A stretch of DNA of 64,000 nt from Rhizobium binae (lineage in GTDB: Bacteria > Pseudomonadota > Alphaproteobacteria > Rhizobiales > Rhizobiaceae), in assembly GCF_017357225.1 (NCBI RefSeq), contig NZ_CP071604.1, positions 3,813,501 through 3,877,500 on the forward strand. Direction: 5' to 3'. Each line of letters opens with the position of its first letter. The first letter of the stretch is position 1. A program made the translations under genes and the position numbers. Shown piece after piece: positions 37,988-52,344 of the stretch. The notes under the pieces are model-generated. The model had not been told where the DNA came from, searched no databases, and saw nothing but the letters and a program-made list of their open reading frames with translations.

Positions 37988-38983
37988 TCAGGCGACGCCG
38001 ATCCGCAGCAGGTCGTGGAAATGCACCAGTCCGAGCGGCCGTCTGTCGTCGTCGATGACGATCAGCGCGCCGATGCTGTGCTGATTGAGCAGCGCGAGGG
38101 CAGCAGTCGCCAGCATCGTCGGCTTCACCGTCTTCGGCGTCCTCGTCATGATGTCGTCGACGGCAAGTTCGGCGAGATTGCGGGTCAGGTTGCGCGCCAT
38201 ATCGCCCTCGGTGACGATGCCGCAGAGCCGTCCGTCCTCGTCGAGCACGCCGACGCAACCGAAATGCTTGCGCGACAGCACGGTGATCGCCTCCGGCATT
38301 GGCGTGCCCTTGGCGACGAGCGGCAACCGCTCACCGGTATGCATGATGTCGACGACATGCGTCAGGCTGGCGCCGAGCTTGCCGCCGGGATGGAAGACAT
38401 GGAAATCGGTGGCGGTAAAGCCGCGCGCCTCCAGGAGCGCCACCGCCAAGGCATCGCCAAGCGCAAGCTGCATCAGGGTCGAGGTCGTCGGCGCCAGCCC
38501 GTTGGGGCAGGCTTCCTGCTCGTTCGGCACCAGAAGCACGATATCGGCTGCGGTGGCAAGCGACGAGCTTTTGCCACAGGTGAGCGCGATCAGCGGTATG
38601 GAAAAGCGCCGCGTGTAGGAAATGATGCTCTTGAGCTCGGCGCTCTCGCCGCCCTTGGAAATCGCCAGCACGACATCGTCGCGCGCGATCATACCGAGAT
38701 CACCGTGATTGGCTTCGGCCGCATGCACGAAGAAGGCGGGCGTCCCGGTCGACGCGAAAGTCGCCGCCAGCTTGGCGCCGATATGGCCGCTCTTGCCGAC
38801 GCCGGTGACGATCACCCGGCCGGAGATATCGCCGATGACTTCGATCGCGCGGGTGAACGGGCCGGCCAATCCATTGTCCAACGCCTGTTCGAGCGCTTCA
38901 AGACCGCGTCTTTCGATTGCAATCGTGCGTTTTGCCGATTCGAGCACGCTGTTTTCGACCAGTTTTATCGCTCTTCTGTTCAT
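37988..38983 (-). CDS. kdsD: Arabinose-5-phosphate isomerase, KpsF/KdsD type
   Basis: 331 residues. SIS sugar-isomerase domain (VIVTGVGKSGHIGAKLAATF, FVHAAEANHGDLGMI, AISKGGESAELKSIISY) followed by two CBS domains (about residues 205-325: MHTGERLPLVAKGTPMPEAI, MTRTPKTVKPTMLATA). It makes arabinose 5-phosphate for Kdo in lipopolysaccharide. Ends 15 bp from the convergent NfeD gene. Confidence 0.95.
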   Translation of the reverse strand: MNRRAIKLVENSVLESAKRTIAIERRGLEALEQALDNGLAGPFTRAIEVIGDISGRVIVTGVGKSGHIGAKLAATFASTGTPAFFVHAAEANHGDLGMIARDDVVLAISKGGESAELKSIISYTRRFSIPLIALTCGKSSSLATAADIVLLVPNEQEACPNGLAPTTSTLMQLALGDALAVALLEARGFTATDFHVFHPGGKLGASLTHVVDIMHTGERLPLVAKGTPMPEAITVLSRKHFGCVGVLDEDGRLCGIVTEGDMARNLTRNLAELAVDDIMTRTPKTVKPTMLATAALALLNQHSIGALIVIDDDRRPLGLVHFHDLLRIGVA

Positions 38984-39107
38984 GGACTTGCGTTAGACCT
39001 TTTCACTTTCCAAGTCCACCCCGGCATCTTTCCGAATTGTGAATGGCGCCCGCCGACGGCAACGAATGATTAACCACAAGGCTTTACCTTTGGGTAAGAA
39101 GCGAAGC

Positions 39108-40646
39108 ATGTCAGGCGCGAATTGCATGGGCCACCCAAATCAGACGAGCAGTGTGACGCCGCTCCGCGCCATAAGCCGTGCCGTCTCTTTTGCTGCATTC
39201 GGCTGCCTGCTTCTCGGCCAGCCCCCCGCCTTCGCGCAGTCCGCCTCCCAGCAACAGGCGAGCACGACGAACAACCGCACCACAAACAATGCAGCCGCCG
39301 GTTTCGATGACGAAACCGATGTCTCCACCACACCTGCGGCAAACGGCACGGCCGCGACTGTGGATGAAACCCAGCAGCGGCCCGCCATAGCCGACGCGCA
39401 ACCCGGAGACGAGATTACCGGCTCCATCCTCGACGAGGACATGCGCCGGCTAAACACCCGTGAAGCGCGGGTCGATGAGACTCTGCCGGGGCGCCGGGCC
39501 GCCGAAAGCGCCTCGACCGCGGAAACGCCGGGCATTCCGCTTGGCACCTTCGTGCTCCGTCCGAGCGTCACCCAGAGCATCAACACCGAGACCACCAAGG
39601 ATGGCGACACCAGGCAGCGGCGCGCCTTCCTCGAGACCGATGCGGCGGCGACGCTGACCTCCGACTGGGGTCGCCACCAGTTGAGCGTCACCTCGGAAGG
39701 CGCCTGGCAGAAGAATATCAGCGGCGAAGGCGAGGAGCAGCCGTCCTTCAAGATCAACGGCGACCTCAGGCTGGATCTCCCCCAGGATACGGTCGCCCAC
39801 CTCACCGCCGGGTATAATTTCTACCGCGAAGATACGGACGACCCCGACGCGATCGCCAATGCGACGCAGCAATCCGATGTGCAGGAGTTTTCGGCCGGCG
39901 CCTCCGTCCAACGCGATTTCGGCATCCTGCGCGGCACGACGGCGCTGGCGCTCACCCGTTCGATCTATTCCGACGCGACGCTGGCAAGCGGCGCAACCGT
40001 CACGCTCAGCGATCGCAATCAGACGACAGGCACGTTGCGCGGCCGCGTCGGCTACGAGCTGTCACCCGCGCTCATCCCCTTCATCGAGGCCACGATCGGC
40101 CGCACGATCTATGACGAAACGCGCGACTCCGCCGGTTACGAACGTTCGGGCCACAGCTATGGCGCCAAGGCCGGCGTCGAAGTCGATCTCGGCGAAAAAC
40201 TCAAGGGTGAGGTCGGTGCCGGCTACGCGATGGCCGACTTTGAAGACGGCCGTCTGTCTTCGATCGATACCGCGACACTCGATGCGAGCCTGCTCTGGTC
40301 GCCGATCCGCGGCACCGACGTCAATTTCGACCTGGAGACGAGCATCCAGCCCTCGACGACGGCGGGCGAGAGCGGCTACGTCTCGCACGCCTTGACCACG
40401 ACGGTCACCCACCAGCTGCGCGACAATCTGGTGGGCACGATGATCGGTGGCGTCATATGGCGCGATTATCCCACTGACAGCACCATCAACGACGAGCTCG
40501 TCTATACCGCGGCGACCGGGCTGACCTGGAACATCAACCGTTATCTCGATCTGACCAGCACGCTCGGCTACGAGCTGACGACGCGCAAGGACGGCGACGA
40601 CTCGCAGCAATTCCGCGCCGGCGTCGGCCTGAAGCTGAAAAGATAA
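39108..40646 (+). CDS. Outer-membrane beta-barrel protein
   Basis: 512 residues from ATG 39108 (39066 or 39126 also possible; ribosome sites are weak). A signal peptide ends PAFAQS. An acidic, Asn/Thr-rich low-complexity segment follows, then repeating amphipathic beta-strands to the end (LTAGYNFYREDTDD, ALTRSIYSDATL, LTSTLGYELTTRKDGDDSQQ), finishing in FRAGVGLKLKR, the pattern of the BBP2-type outer-membrane beta-barrel family. No enzymatic motif. Function unknown, likely a porin-like or secretion-associated barrel. Confidence 0.82.
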   Translation: MSGANCMGHPNQTSSVTPLRAISRAVSFAAFGCLLLGQPPAFAQSASQQQASTTNNRTTNNAAAGFDDETDVSTTPAANGTAATVDETQQRPAIADAQPGDEITGSILDEDMRRLNTREARVDETLPGRRAAESASTAETPGIPLGTFVLRPSVTQSINTETTKDGDTRQRRAFLETDAAATLTSDWGRHQLSVTSEGAWQKNISGEGEEQPSFKINGDLRLDLPQDTVAHLTAGYNFYREDTDDPDAIANATQQSDVQEFSAGASVQRDFGILRGTTALALTRSIYSDATLASGATVTLSDRNQTTGTLRGRVGYELSPALIPFIEATIGRTIYDETRDSAGYERSGHSYGAKAGVEVDLGEKLKGEVGAGYAMADFEDGRLSSIDTATLDASLLWSPIRGTDVNFDLETSIQPSTTAGESGYVSHALTTTVTHQLRDNLVGTMIGGVIWRDYPTDSTINDELVYTAATGLTWNINRYLDLTSTLGYELTTRKDGDDSQQFRAGVGLKLKR

Positions 40647-40647
40647 A

Positions 40648-40675
40648 CGCCGCGCATCCGATGGGAGGCGCGGCG
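40648..40675. terminator. Bidirectional hairpin between the OM barrel gene and galU
   Basis: CGCCGCGC (40648-40655) pairs perfectly with GCGCGGCG (40668-40675). It lies between two convergent genes; T-runs are weak on both sides. Confidence 0.5.
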
Positions 40676-40702
40676 CTGCTCACTGATAGATTGGACGGAA
40701 CC

Positions 40703-41611
40703 TTACCTCAGGCCGGCAAGTAATTCCTTGAAGCCGCCTTCGACGGATGGACGGATGTCAGCACGTTCGAGGGCGTAGGCGACGTTCGCCAGGATGAAGC
40801 CGTCCTTGGCGCCGCAGTCATAGGTCGTGCCGCGGAAATGGTAACCGGCGAAATCCTGTTCCTTCAAGAGCTTCAGCATGCCGTCGGTGAGCTGGATCTC
40901 GTTGCCGGCGCCGCGCTCCTGGGTTTCGAGGATCCGGAATATCTCCGGCTGCAGGATGTAACGGCCGTTGATGAAGAAGTTGGAAGGCGCCGTTCCCTTG
41001 ACGGGCTTTTCCACCATGCCGGTGATTCGGAAGCCCTCGCCGATCGCCTCGCCAACGCCGACGATGCCGTATTTATGCGCCTGGTCGGGCGCGCATTCCT
41101 CAACGGCGATGATATTGCCGCCGCTCTGGCCGTAAAGGTCGATCATCCCCTTCATGCAGCCCTTGTCGCCCTTCATGATCATGTCGGGCAATAGCAGAGC
41201 GAAAGGTTCGTCACCGACGATTTCGCGGGCGCACCAGACCGCATGACCGAGGCCGAGCGGCTCCTGCTGGCGGGTGAAGCTCACCGTGCCGGCCTTCGGC
41301 AATTGCTGGGCGAGAAGGGTGATTTCCGCCTTCTTCGCGCGCTCGCGCAGCGTCTGCTCCAGCTCGAAATGAATGTCGAAATAATCTTCGATGACGTGCT
41401 TGTTGCGCCCGGTGACGAAAACGAGATGTTCGATCCCGGCCTCGATCGCCTCATCGACGACATATTGAATGATCGGCTTGTCGACGACGGTCAACATTTC
41501 CTTCGGAACAGCCTTTGTCGCCGGCAGGAATCGCGTCCCCAACCCGGCCACCGGAAATACTGCTTTACGAACTTTGTTGTGCTGAGCCACACCGGCCTCC
41601 TGCTTCGCCAT
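40703..41611 (-). CDS. galU: UTP-glucose-1-phosphate uridylyltransferase
   Basis: 302 residues from ATG 41611. Makes UDP-glucose for exopolysaccharide and other glycans; the rhizobial version is also called exoN. Motifs: [22 protein letters not shown] (nucleotide-binding), [42 protein letters not shown] and [15 protein letters not shown]. Divergent from the transglycosylase gene, with 180 bp between starts. Confidence 0.95.
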   Translation of the reverse strand: MAKQEAGVAQHNKVRKAVFPVAGLGTRFLPATKAVPKEMLTVVDKPIIQYVVDEAIEAGIEHLVFVTGRNKHVIEDYFDIHFELEQTLRERAKKAEITLLAQQLPKAGTVSFTRQQEPLGLGHAVWCAREIVGDEPFALLLPDMIMKGDKGCMKGMIDLYGQSGGNIIAVEECAPDQAHKYGIVGVGEAIGEGFRITGMVEKPVKGTAPSNFFINGRYILQPEIFRILETQERGAGNEIQLTDGMLKLLKEQDFAGYHFRGTTYDCGAKDGFILANVAYALERADIRPSVEGGFKELLAGLR

Positions 41612-41791
41612 ATCGCTTTGGAATAGAGCCCTTTCGCTCTACCTAGTATAGAATTGCTACTGTTTTGCAATGGTGACCGGAGCGCACCGCCATGGTAAAG
41701 AATTTGTTGACTCCGTTCCTGTAGTCTCGGGTCTGGGCGGACATGACGCCTCTGCTGTACCGAAAACTGAAGATGACGGATACGACTGTCG

Positions 41792-43015
41792 ATGATCCAG
41801 AATCACAAAAACTCCCTTCGTGGTCTTGCTCTCGCCCTCGTTGTCGCCGCCCAGGTGGGCCTGGTCCCCGACAACGCGAAAGCCGATTCCCGGTTCCAGA
41901 AATGGATCGCGGATTTTTACCAAACAGCCGCACAGAGTGGCATCAGTAAGGCAACCTACCAAAAGGCTTTTTCGGGGGTAAGCGAGCCCGACCCGACGGT
42001 GCTCGAAAAAGCCGCCAATCAGCCGGAATTTGCCTCGAAAGTCTGGGACTACATCGATTCGCGCGTCAATCCTTATACGGTCAAGATCGGCCGCGAGATG
42101 GCCGTCAAGCATGCCCGGACGCTTAACGCGATCGAGCAGCGCTTCGGCGTCGACAAGACCATTCTGCTCGCCATATGGTCGATGGAATCCAATTACGGAG
42201 CGATTCTCGACAAGGATGACAGGCTGCACTACGTGCCGCGCGCGCTGGCGACACTGGCCTATGCCGATCCGAGCCGCGCCAAATTCGCCAAGAAGCAGCT
42301 GGTTGCCGCGCTGAAGATCCTGCAGAACGGCGACGTGCCCGCACGCGACATGACCGGCTCCTGGGCAGGCGCCATGGGCCACACGCAGTTCATCCCGACG
42401 AGCTATCTGCTTTACGCCGTCGACGCCGACGGCAACGGCCATCGCGACATCTGGAATTCGGTGCCGGATGCGCTGGCAACCTCGGCCAATCTCTTGATGA
42501 AGAACGGCTGGGATACCGGCAAGACCTGGGGCTACGAGGTCGTCGTTCCCGCCGCCGCCGCCAAACAGGTGGGCAAGACCCATACGCTCGCCCAATGGGC
42601 GGAGCTCGGCCTGAAGCGCCCGAGCGGCAAGGGCTTCCGCGAGGGCGGCGCCAAGGCGGTGCTGAAGATGCCGGCCGGGCCGAGCGGCCCGGGCTTCCTG
42701 ATGACCGCCAACTTCTTCACCATCAAGAACTACAACGCCTCGGACAGCTACGCGCTTGCCGTCGGCCTGCTGGCCGATCAGATCGCCGGTTACGGCGGCA
42801 TGCAGCAGCGCTGGCCGCGCCCGGATGGCGCCCTTGATATCACCGAGAAATTCGAGCTGCAGACCCGCCTCAAGACCCTCGGCTATTACAATGGCGAGGT
42901 CGACGGCAATTTCGGCTCGGGTTCGAAAGCGGCGATATCGGCGGTGCAGGAGCGCATCGGCATGCAGCCGGACGGCGAGCCGTCGCTGCCGCTTCTGAAC
43001 GCCCTTCGCCGATAG
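41792..43015 (+). CDS. MltB-family lytic murein transglycosylase
   Basis: 407 residues. Signal peptide near the N-terminus (LALALVVAAQVGLVP). Lytic transglycosylase domain: catalytic Glu in LAIWSMESNYGAILD, AGAMGHTQFIPTSYLLYAVD, GHRDIWNSVPDALATSANLL. The C-terminus is a peptidoglycan-binding domain (LQTRLKTLGYYNGEVDGNFG, AAISAVQERIGMQPDGEPSL). It cleaves the glycan backbone to give 1,6-anhydro ends. Confidence 0.93.
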   Translation: MIQNHKNSLRGLALALVVAAQVGLVPDNAKADSRFQKWIADFYQTAAQSGISKATYQKAFSGVSEPDPTVLEKAANQPEFASKVWDYIDSRVNPYTVKIGREMAVKHARTLNAIEQRFGVDKTILLAIWSMESNYGAILDKDDRLHYVPRALATLAYADPSRAKFAKKQLVAALKILQNGDVPARDMTGSWAGAMGHTQFIPTSYLLYAVDADGNGHRDIWNSVPDALATSANLLMKNGWDTGKTWGYEVVVPAAAAKQVGKTHTLAQWAELGLKRPSGKGFREGGAKAVLKMPAGPSGPGFLMTANFFTIKNYNASDSYALAVGLLADQIAGYGGMQQRWPRPDGALDITEKFELQTRLKTLGYYNGEVDGNFGSGSKAAISAVQERIGMQPDGEPSLPLLNALRR

Positions 43016-43130
43016 CTCATGCCGAAAAGCAAGCGCCGATTGGAAGCCGTTGAACCGTGACCTACATGAATAGCGGGAGTGGACGCTGAGCCACCCTGCA
43101 TGCAAGATGCCGGCAGATGCGGAACTGCCC

Positions 43131-44345
43131 ATGATGAAGAAAATTGATCGACCCCCAATCCGTTGGCTGGTGCTCGCCTTGACGGCAGCTTCGCTATGCA
43201 TCGGCGCGCTTGCGCCGGTGAATGTCGCCGAAGCCCAAGAGCAGCGCTATCAGCGCCGGTCGATCCTCGATATCCTTCTTGGTCGGCGCTATCTCGATGA
43301 GAGTCCGCAGGTCCCTGATGCCCCGCAGCCGAGACGCCAGCAGCAGCGCAAGCGCCCGCCGCCGCAGAAGGCGGTGATCAATACCCGCACCGCGCCGCCG
43401 GTGCGGCCGCCGGTCCAGGAAGAGCCGGTCGTGCAGAAGCTCGGCGACGCCAAGAAGATTCTGATTGTCGGCGATTTCCTCGCCAGCGGCCTCGGCGACG
43501 GCCTGACTGCCGCCTTCGAGACTTCACCCGGCGTCGTCGTCGAGGCCCGCGGCAACGTCTCCTCAGGCCTTGTCCGCGACGATTATTACGACTGGCCGGA
43601 ACAGCTGCCGAAGATGATCGACGAGCTGAAGCCGGTCATCGTCGTCGTCATGATCGGCGCCAACGACCGCCAGCAGATGGTGACTGACACCGCCAAGGAA
43701 AGATTCCGCACCGACGGCTGGCTTGCCGAATATCGCCGCCGTGTTCTTTCCTTCGGCAAGGAGGTCACCGACCGGAAGATCCCGCTGCTCTGGGTCGGGC
43801 TGCCCGCCTTCGAATCCGACCAGATGACGGCCGACGCCGCTCAGATGAACCAGCTCTATCGCAACCAGGTCGAAAGCATCGGCGGCGAATTCGTCGATAT
43901 CTGGGATGGCTTCGTCGACGAAAACAGCAACTTCATCGTCACCGGTTCGGATGTGAACGGCCAGCAGGTGCGCCTGCGCACCTCCGACGGCATCAACCTC
44001 ACGCAGGCTGGCCGTCGCAAACTTGCCTTCTATGTGGAAAAGCCGGCGCGCCGCATTCTCGGCACCCAGGCAAGCCCGGATCTGGTGCGGCTGGACGAAA
44101 GTGCCCTGCCCGGTCTCGGCCTTCCCACCAATCCGGTCGAACACACCGTGCCGATCAGTCTCTCCGATCCCAATCTCGACGGCGGCACCGAGCTTCTCGG
44201 CGCAAGGCCGCCGCCGGTGACGCTGACGAAATCGCCGCGCGATCTCCTCGTCGAACAGGGTGAGATGACGCCGGCCCCTGTCGGGCGCGTCGACGATTAT
44301 CGCATGCCGGCGGCCAAGACGCCGGCCGAAGTCTCGGTGAAATGA
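43131..44345 (+). CDS. SGNH/DUF459-like protein lacking the catalytic Ser and His
   Basis: 404 residues from ATG 43131 (43107 also open). A signal-anchor helix (WLVLALTAASLCIGALAPVN), then a basic Pro-rich linker. The SGNH fold follows from about residue 105: block I reads IVGDFLASGLGDGL with Phe where GDSL has Ser; block II GNVSSGL and block III MIGANDRQ are kept; block V reads DGINLTQAG with Asn where the catalytic His stands. The protein may bind rather than hydrolyse its ligand. Similar proteins sit near peptidoglycan enzymes, as here (transglycosylase 115 bp upstream). Confidence 0.78.
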   Translation: MMKKIDRPPIRWLVLALTAASLCIGALAPVNVAEAQEQRYQRRSILDILLGRRYLDESPQVPDAPQPRRQQQRKRPPPQKAVINTRTAPPVRPPVQEEPVVQKLGDAKKILIVGDFLASGLGDGLTAAFETSPGVVVEARGNVSSGLVRDDYYDWPEQLPKMIDELKPVIVVVMIGANDRQQMVTDTAKERFRTDGWLAEYRRRVLSFGKEVTDRKIPLLWVGLPAFESDQMTADAAQMNQLYRNQVESIGGEFVDIWDGFVDENSNFIVTGSDVNGQQVRLRTSDGINLTQAGRRKLAFYVEKPARRILGTQASPDLVRLDESALPGLGLPTNPVEHTVPISLSDPNLDGGTELLGARPPPVTLTKSPRDLLVEQGEMTPAPVGRVDDYRMPAAKTPAEVSVK

Positions 44346-44430
44346 GAAAGGCCGCACGCGCATGATGCCGAAACGTGTCGGGCGGCTTCGGACCACATCA
44401 TGCTCCTGTTCCAGCCGGCCTTCATAGCCT

Positions 44431-45063
44431 TCACTTTGCCGCCGCCTGCGGCCAGCTCAGATAATAATAGTTCGAACCCACCAGGCCGAAGAAGGCATTG
44501 CTGTCCGTCGTCTGGTCGACATAGCTGCCGTTTTCCTTGACGAAGGTGCCGTCGGAACCACGCTCCAGATGTGCGTTCAGGAATTCGCTCCAGCCGCTCA
44601 CGTCGATCGCCTTGCCGGCCTTGCTTTCCGTGTCTGCCTCATCGGGATCGTCGACGTCCCAGGCGACGACCGACACACCTTGCGTCGGATCGGAGATGGT
44701 GAGCGTGCCTGCTTCCAGCGCAGCCAGCAAATCATGAGCCTTGCCGCTCTCGCCTTCCGCGGCGGCGGCTTCCTGCAGCTGCTGCTTCAGCATCGACATG
44801 AAGGAGGCGCTGGTGATATCCGCCCTGTCGCCCGTCGCATCGGTCTCTTCAGTCGTGTCGCTTTGCGATGAAAGCGTGTCGAGCAGGCCCGACAGCGCCT
44901 GATTGGAAAGAAGCGATGCGGAGCTCGAATCGAGCCCGTAGCTGCTCAGGATACTGGCCACTGACGAACTTTGCGGATCCTGCGACTCGTCTTGGGAATT
45001 GCGGAGGTTCTTCAGGGCATATTGGGCCGAAACCATCCGTGTGCTGTCAAGCGCGGAAACCAT
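44431..45063 (-). CDS. Hypothetical protein, Ser/Ala-rich
   Basis: 210 residues from ATG 45063; the frame to 45261 has poor codon use and no ribosome site. No signal peptide or membrane segment. The N-terminal third is Ser/Gln-rich and helical (MVSAQYALKNLRNSQDESQD, LLSNQALSGLLDTLSSQSDT); the C-terminal part has FLNAHLERGSDGTFVKENGS and ends in GLVGSNYYYLSWPQAAAK. I do not recognise the family. It is transcribed on its own; the gltD hairpin lies upstream. Confidence 0.7.
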   Translation of the reverse strand: MVSALDSTRMVSAQYALKNLRNSQDESQDPQSSSVASILSSYGLDSSSASLLSNQALSGLLDTLSSQSDTTEETDATGDRADITSASFMSMLKQQLQEAAAAEGESGKAHDLLAALEAGTLTISDPTQGVSVVAWDVDDPDEADTESKAGKAIDVSGWSEFLNAHLERGSDGTFVKENGSYVDQTTDSNAFFGLVGSNYYYLSWPQAAAK

Positions 45064-45317
45064 TTTAAAAATCCTTGTCGATCGTTCGCGGCAGTCAATG
45101 TCCCTGGCGCCGCGGCCGATGGTGAAATGTCCTGGCCGAAACGGCGGGGTACCTCCGCTCCGGTCGCCGCCGGCTCCTCCTGAGCCCGCGTCCGCCGCAA
45201 CCTTCAGGCGCCGGCATTGCTCGAGGCTTGCGGGGAAGACCGGCGCGTCAAGCGGTCGCACCGGCAGTAAGCGCCCTTCTGGACGCGCGCTCCATAAAAA
45301 AACTCTGCCTGTAAACA

Positions 45318-45352
45318 GCTCCCCGAAGGTTGGACAACAACCTTCGGGGAGC
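45318..45352 (-). terminator. Perfect 15-bp hairpin after gltD
   Basis: GCTCCCCGAAGGTTG (45318-45332) pairs perfectly with its reverse complement (45338-45352) around GACAA. On the minus strand a run of seven T follows 13 bases after the stem. Probably the gltD terminator. Confidence 0.65.
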
Positions 45353-45400
45353 AGTTCACAGGCGGAGTTCGTCTCTTCCTGAGCCTGCGCGAGCCGACCG

Positions 45401-46855
45401 TCAGTTCGGCAGCACGCTCGAGCCCATCAAAGCCTCGTCGATGGCGCGAGCAGCCTGGCGGCCTTCGCGGATCGCCCAGACCACCAGCGATTGGCCGCGG
45501 CGCACGTCGCCAGCCGTCCAGAGCCTGTCGATCGAGGTCTTGTAATCCCGGTCGTTGGCGACGACGTTGGTCGAGCCGCGCTTATCGGTGTTGAGCGTCA
45601 GCTTGCCCTCGAGCTCCTTCAGCACGCTTGTCGTGAACGGGCCGCGGAAACCGATGGCGATGAAGGCGAGATCGGCGCGGATGACGAATTCCGTACCCGC
45701 AACCGGCCGCCGGCGCTCATCGACCTCACAGCATTTGACGCCGGTCAGCACGCCGTCTTCGCCGATGAATTCGAGCGTCGCCACCTGGAATTCGCGCACG
45801 GCGCCCTCGGCCTGCGAAGAGGAGGTGCGCATCTTTGTCGCCCAGAAAGGCCAGACAGCGAGCTTGTCTTCCTTCTCCGGCGGCTGCGGCCGGATGTCGA
45901 GCTGGGTGACCTTCACGGCGCCCTGGCGGAACGCCGTGCCAACACAGTCCGATGCCGTATCGCCGCCACCGACGACGACGACATGCTTGGCGCCGGCAAG
46001 GATCGGATCCGACGGCCAGCCGACGCTGTCGATGTTCTCGCGCCCGACGCGGCGGTTCTGCTGCACCAGATAGGGCATGGCATCATGCACGCCGGCAAGG
46101 TCAATGCCCGGAATGCCCGCCTCGCGCGGCGTCTCCGAGCCGCCGCAGTAAAGAACGGCGTCGTGATCGGCGAGCAGCTGCTCGACCTTGACGTCGACGC
46201 CGACATTGACGCCGCAATGGAAGGCGACGCCCTCGCCCTTCATCTGCTCGACGCGGCGGTCGATGAAGTTCTTCTCCATCTTGAAATCGGGAATGCCGTA
46301 GCGCAGCAGGCCGCCCGGCTTGGTCTCACGCTCATAGACATGCACCTCGTGGCCGGCGCGGCCGAGCTGCTGGGCAGCCGCCATGCCGGCAGGACCGGAA
46401 CCGATGACGGCGACCTTCTTGCCGGTATGGACGGTCGCCGGCTGCGGCCGGATGAAGCCGAGCTCATAGGCCTTATCGGCAATCGCCTGTTCGACCGTCT
46501 TGATGGCAACAGGCGCATCTTCGAGGTTCAGCGTGCAGGCTTCCTCGCAAGGCGCCGGGCAGACGCGGCCGGTGAACTCCGGGAAGTTATTGGTCGAATG
46601 CAGGTTCTGGATCGCCGCTTCCCAGTTGTTGTTGTAGACGAGGTCGTTCCAGTCAGGAATCTGGTTGTGCACCGGGCAGCCGGTGGGACCATGGCAATAG
46701 GGAATGCCACAGTCCATGCAGCGCGCGGCCTGTTTCTGCACTTCCGGATCCGACATCGGGATCGTGAATTCGCGGAAATGGCGGATACGATCCGACGCCG
46801 GCTGGTACTTCGCCACCTGCCGGTCGATTTCCAGAAACCCTGTTACCTTACCCAT
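45401..46855 (-). CDS. gltD: Glutamate synthase small subunit
   Basis: 484 residues from ATG 46855 (AAGGGACG upstream). NADPH-dependent GOGAT beta subunit: N-terminal Fe-S cysteines in RCMDCGIPYCHGPTGCPVHN and CPAPCEEACTLNLED, FAD site GKKVAVIGSGPAGMAAAQQL, NADP site KHVVVVGGGDTASDCVGTA, and C-terminal LWTAGDVRRGQSLVVWAIRE. Supplies electrons to GltB. It lies 226 bp after gltB with a strong hairpin in the gap. Confidence 0.97.
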   Translation of the reverse strand: MGKVTGFLEIDRQVAKYQPASDRIRHFREFTIPMSDPEVQKQAARCMDCGIPYCHGPTGCPVHNQIPDWNDLVYNNNWEAAIQNLHSTNNFPEFTGRVCPAPCEEACTLNLEDAPVAIKTVEQAIADKAYELGFIRPQPATVHTGKKVAVIGSGPAGMAAAQQLGRAGHEVHVYERETKPGGLLRYGIPDFKMEKNFIDRRVEQMKGEGVAFHCGVNVGVDVKVEQLLADHDAVLYCGGSETPREAGIPGIDLAGVHDAMPYLVQQNRRVGRENIDSVGWPSDPILAGAKHVVVVGGGDTASDCVGTAFRQGAVKVTQLDIRPQPPEKEDKLAVWPFWATKMRTSSSQAEGAVREFQVATLEFIGEDGVLTGVKCCEVDERRRPVAGTEFVIRADLAFIAIGFRGPFTTSVLKELEGKLTLNTDKRGSTNVVANDRDYKTSIDRLWTAGDVRRGQSLVVWAIREGRQAARAIDEALMGSSVLPN

Positions 46856-47034
46856 CTCTTCGTCCCTTACCCTCATGACCGCCTCATCCGCGGCCAATTG
46901 TCTGTCGTCAGTCCCGGCATTCCGGGCGGGTTGCTTCTCTTGACCGTCATTGGAACATATCCCCTGAAACTTCCGGGCGATCTCGACGGCCATCGGCCGT
47001 CGGCATGATCGTCACGGATCATCGAGACGTTTCC

Positions 47035-47071
47035 GATATTCGCCACCTGCAATCAGCCCGTGGCGAATATC
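47035..47071 (-). promoter_or_regulatory. Hairpin between gltB and gltD
   Basis: GATATTCGCCAC (47035-47046) pairs perfectly with GTGGCGAATATC (47060-47071), a 13-base loop between. It starts 11 bases past the gltB stop and has no T-run, so it is more like a processing or stabilising hairpin than a terminator. Confidence 0.55.
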
Positions 47072-47081
47072 CCGGTGCAAA

Positions 47082-51806
<4,725 letters not shown>

Positions 51807-52344
51807 CTTTCCTCCTGTCGAAACCCGCGCGCCGCGGGCGGCTCTTCGTCCCGCGCCGCAACCCGAAGATAGGTTCGGCGCATGACAGCGCTGTTGCATT
51901 GTGAAGATCGCCGAGACATCTGCTTCTAGAGAAAGCAAACCGTCGCGTTCCGCGCCTGCCATTCGCCTCCGCGCGTCGCCCGTCCTGGGGCTTGGTGCTC
52001 GGAAGAACTATAGCGTGAAAGCCCGCCTGTTCCAGGGCTTTTGGCGCCTCTTCGGCCGCAAAGGCCAAAATAGGACAGCAACACTGTCCTAATTCATCTG
52101 TTCTATGCCAGAAAGGATTTGGCTTCGCAAGAGCGCTGCGCCAAAAATCGTCATTTTGCGAAGGAAGATTACCGAATCGGTCGCAATCACGAAAGAATAT
52201 TACGTGAAACTGGGTAATTTTATTTATTGATTGCGCCGTTCAATTTTCGTGATGGATTATGGGCAATGGCCTTGATCCAGTAAAGGATTGACGTAATGTC
52301 CGCTGCGAACCTCCCGACCTGTTTCACTCCCCACGGTCTCCGCT
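51807..52344. promoter_or_regulatory. 538-bp region upstream of gltB and the threonine aldolase
   Basis: No credible gene. It contains a perfect inverted repeat TAGGACAG (52071-52078) / CTGTCCTA (52084-52091) with a 5-bp spacer, and an AT-rich stretch (52190-52240) that stands out from the surrounding GC level. It holds the divergent promoters of gltB (minus) and the aldolase (plus). Confidence 0.6.

Noticed and set aside
41657..43201. 514-residue minus-strand frame
   Set aside because: Antisense to the transglycosylase; no domain and wrong codon use.
45491..47008. 505-residue plus-strand frame
   Set aside because: Antisense to gltD, no motifs, no ribosome site.
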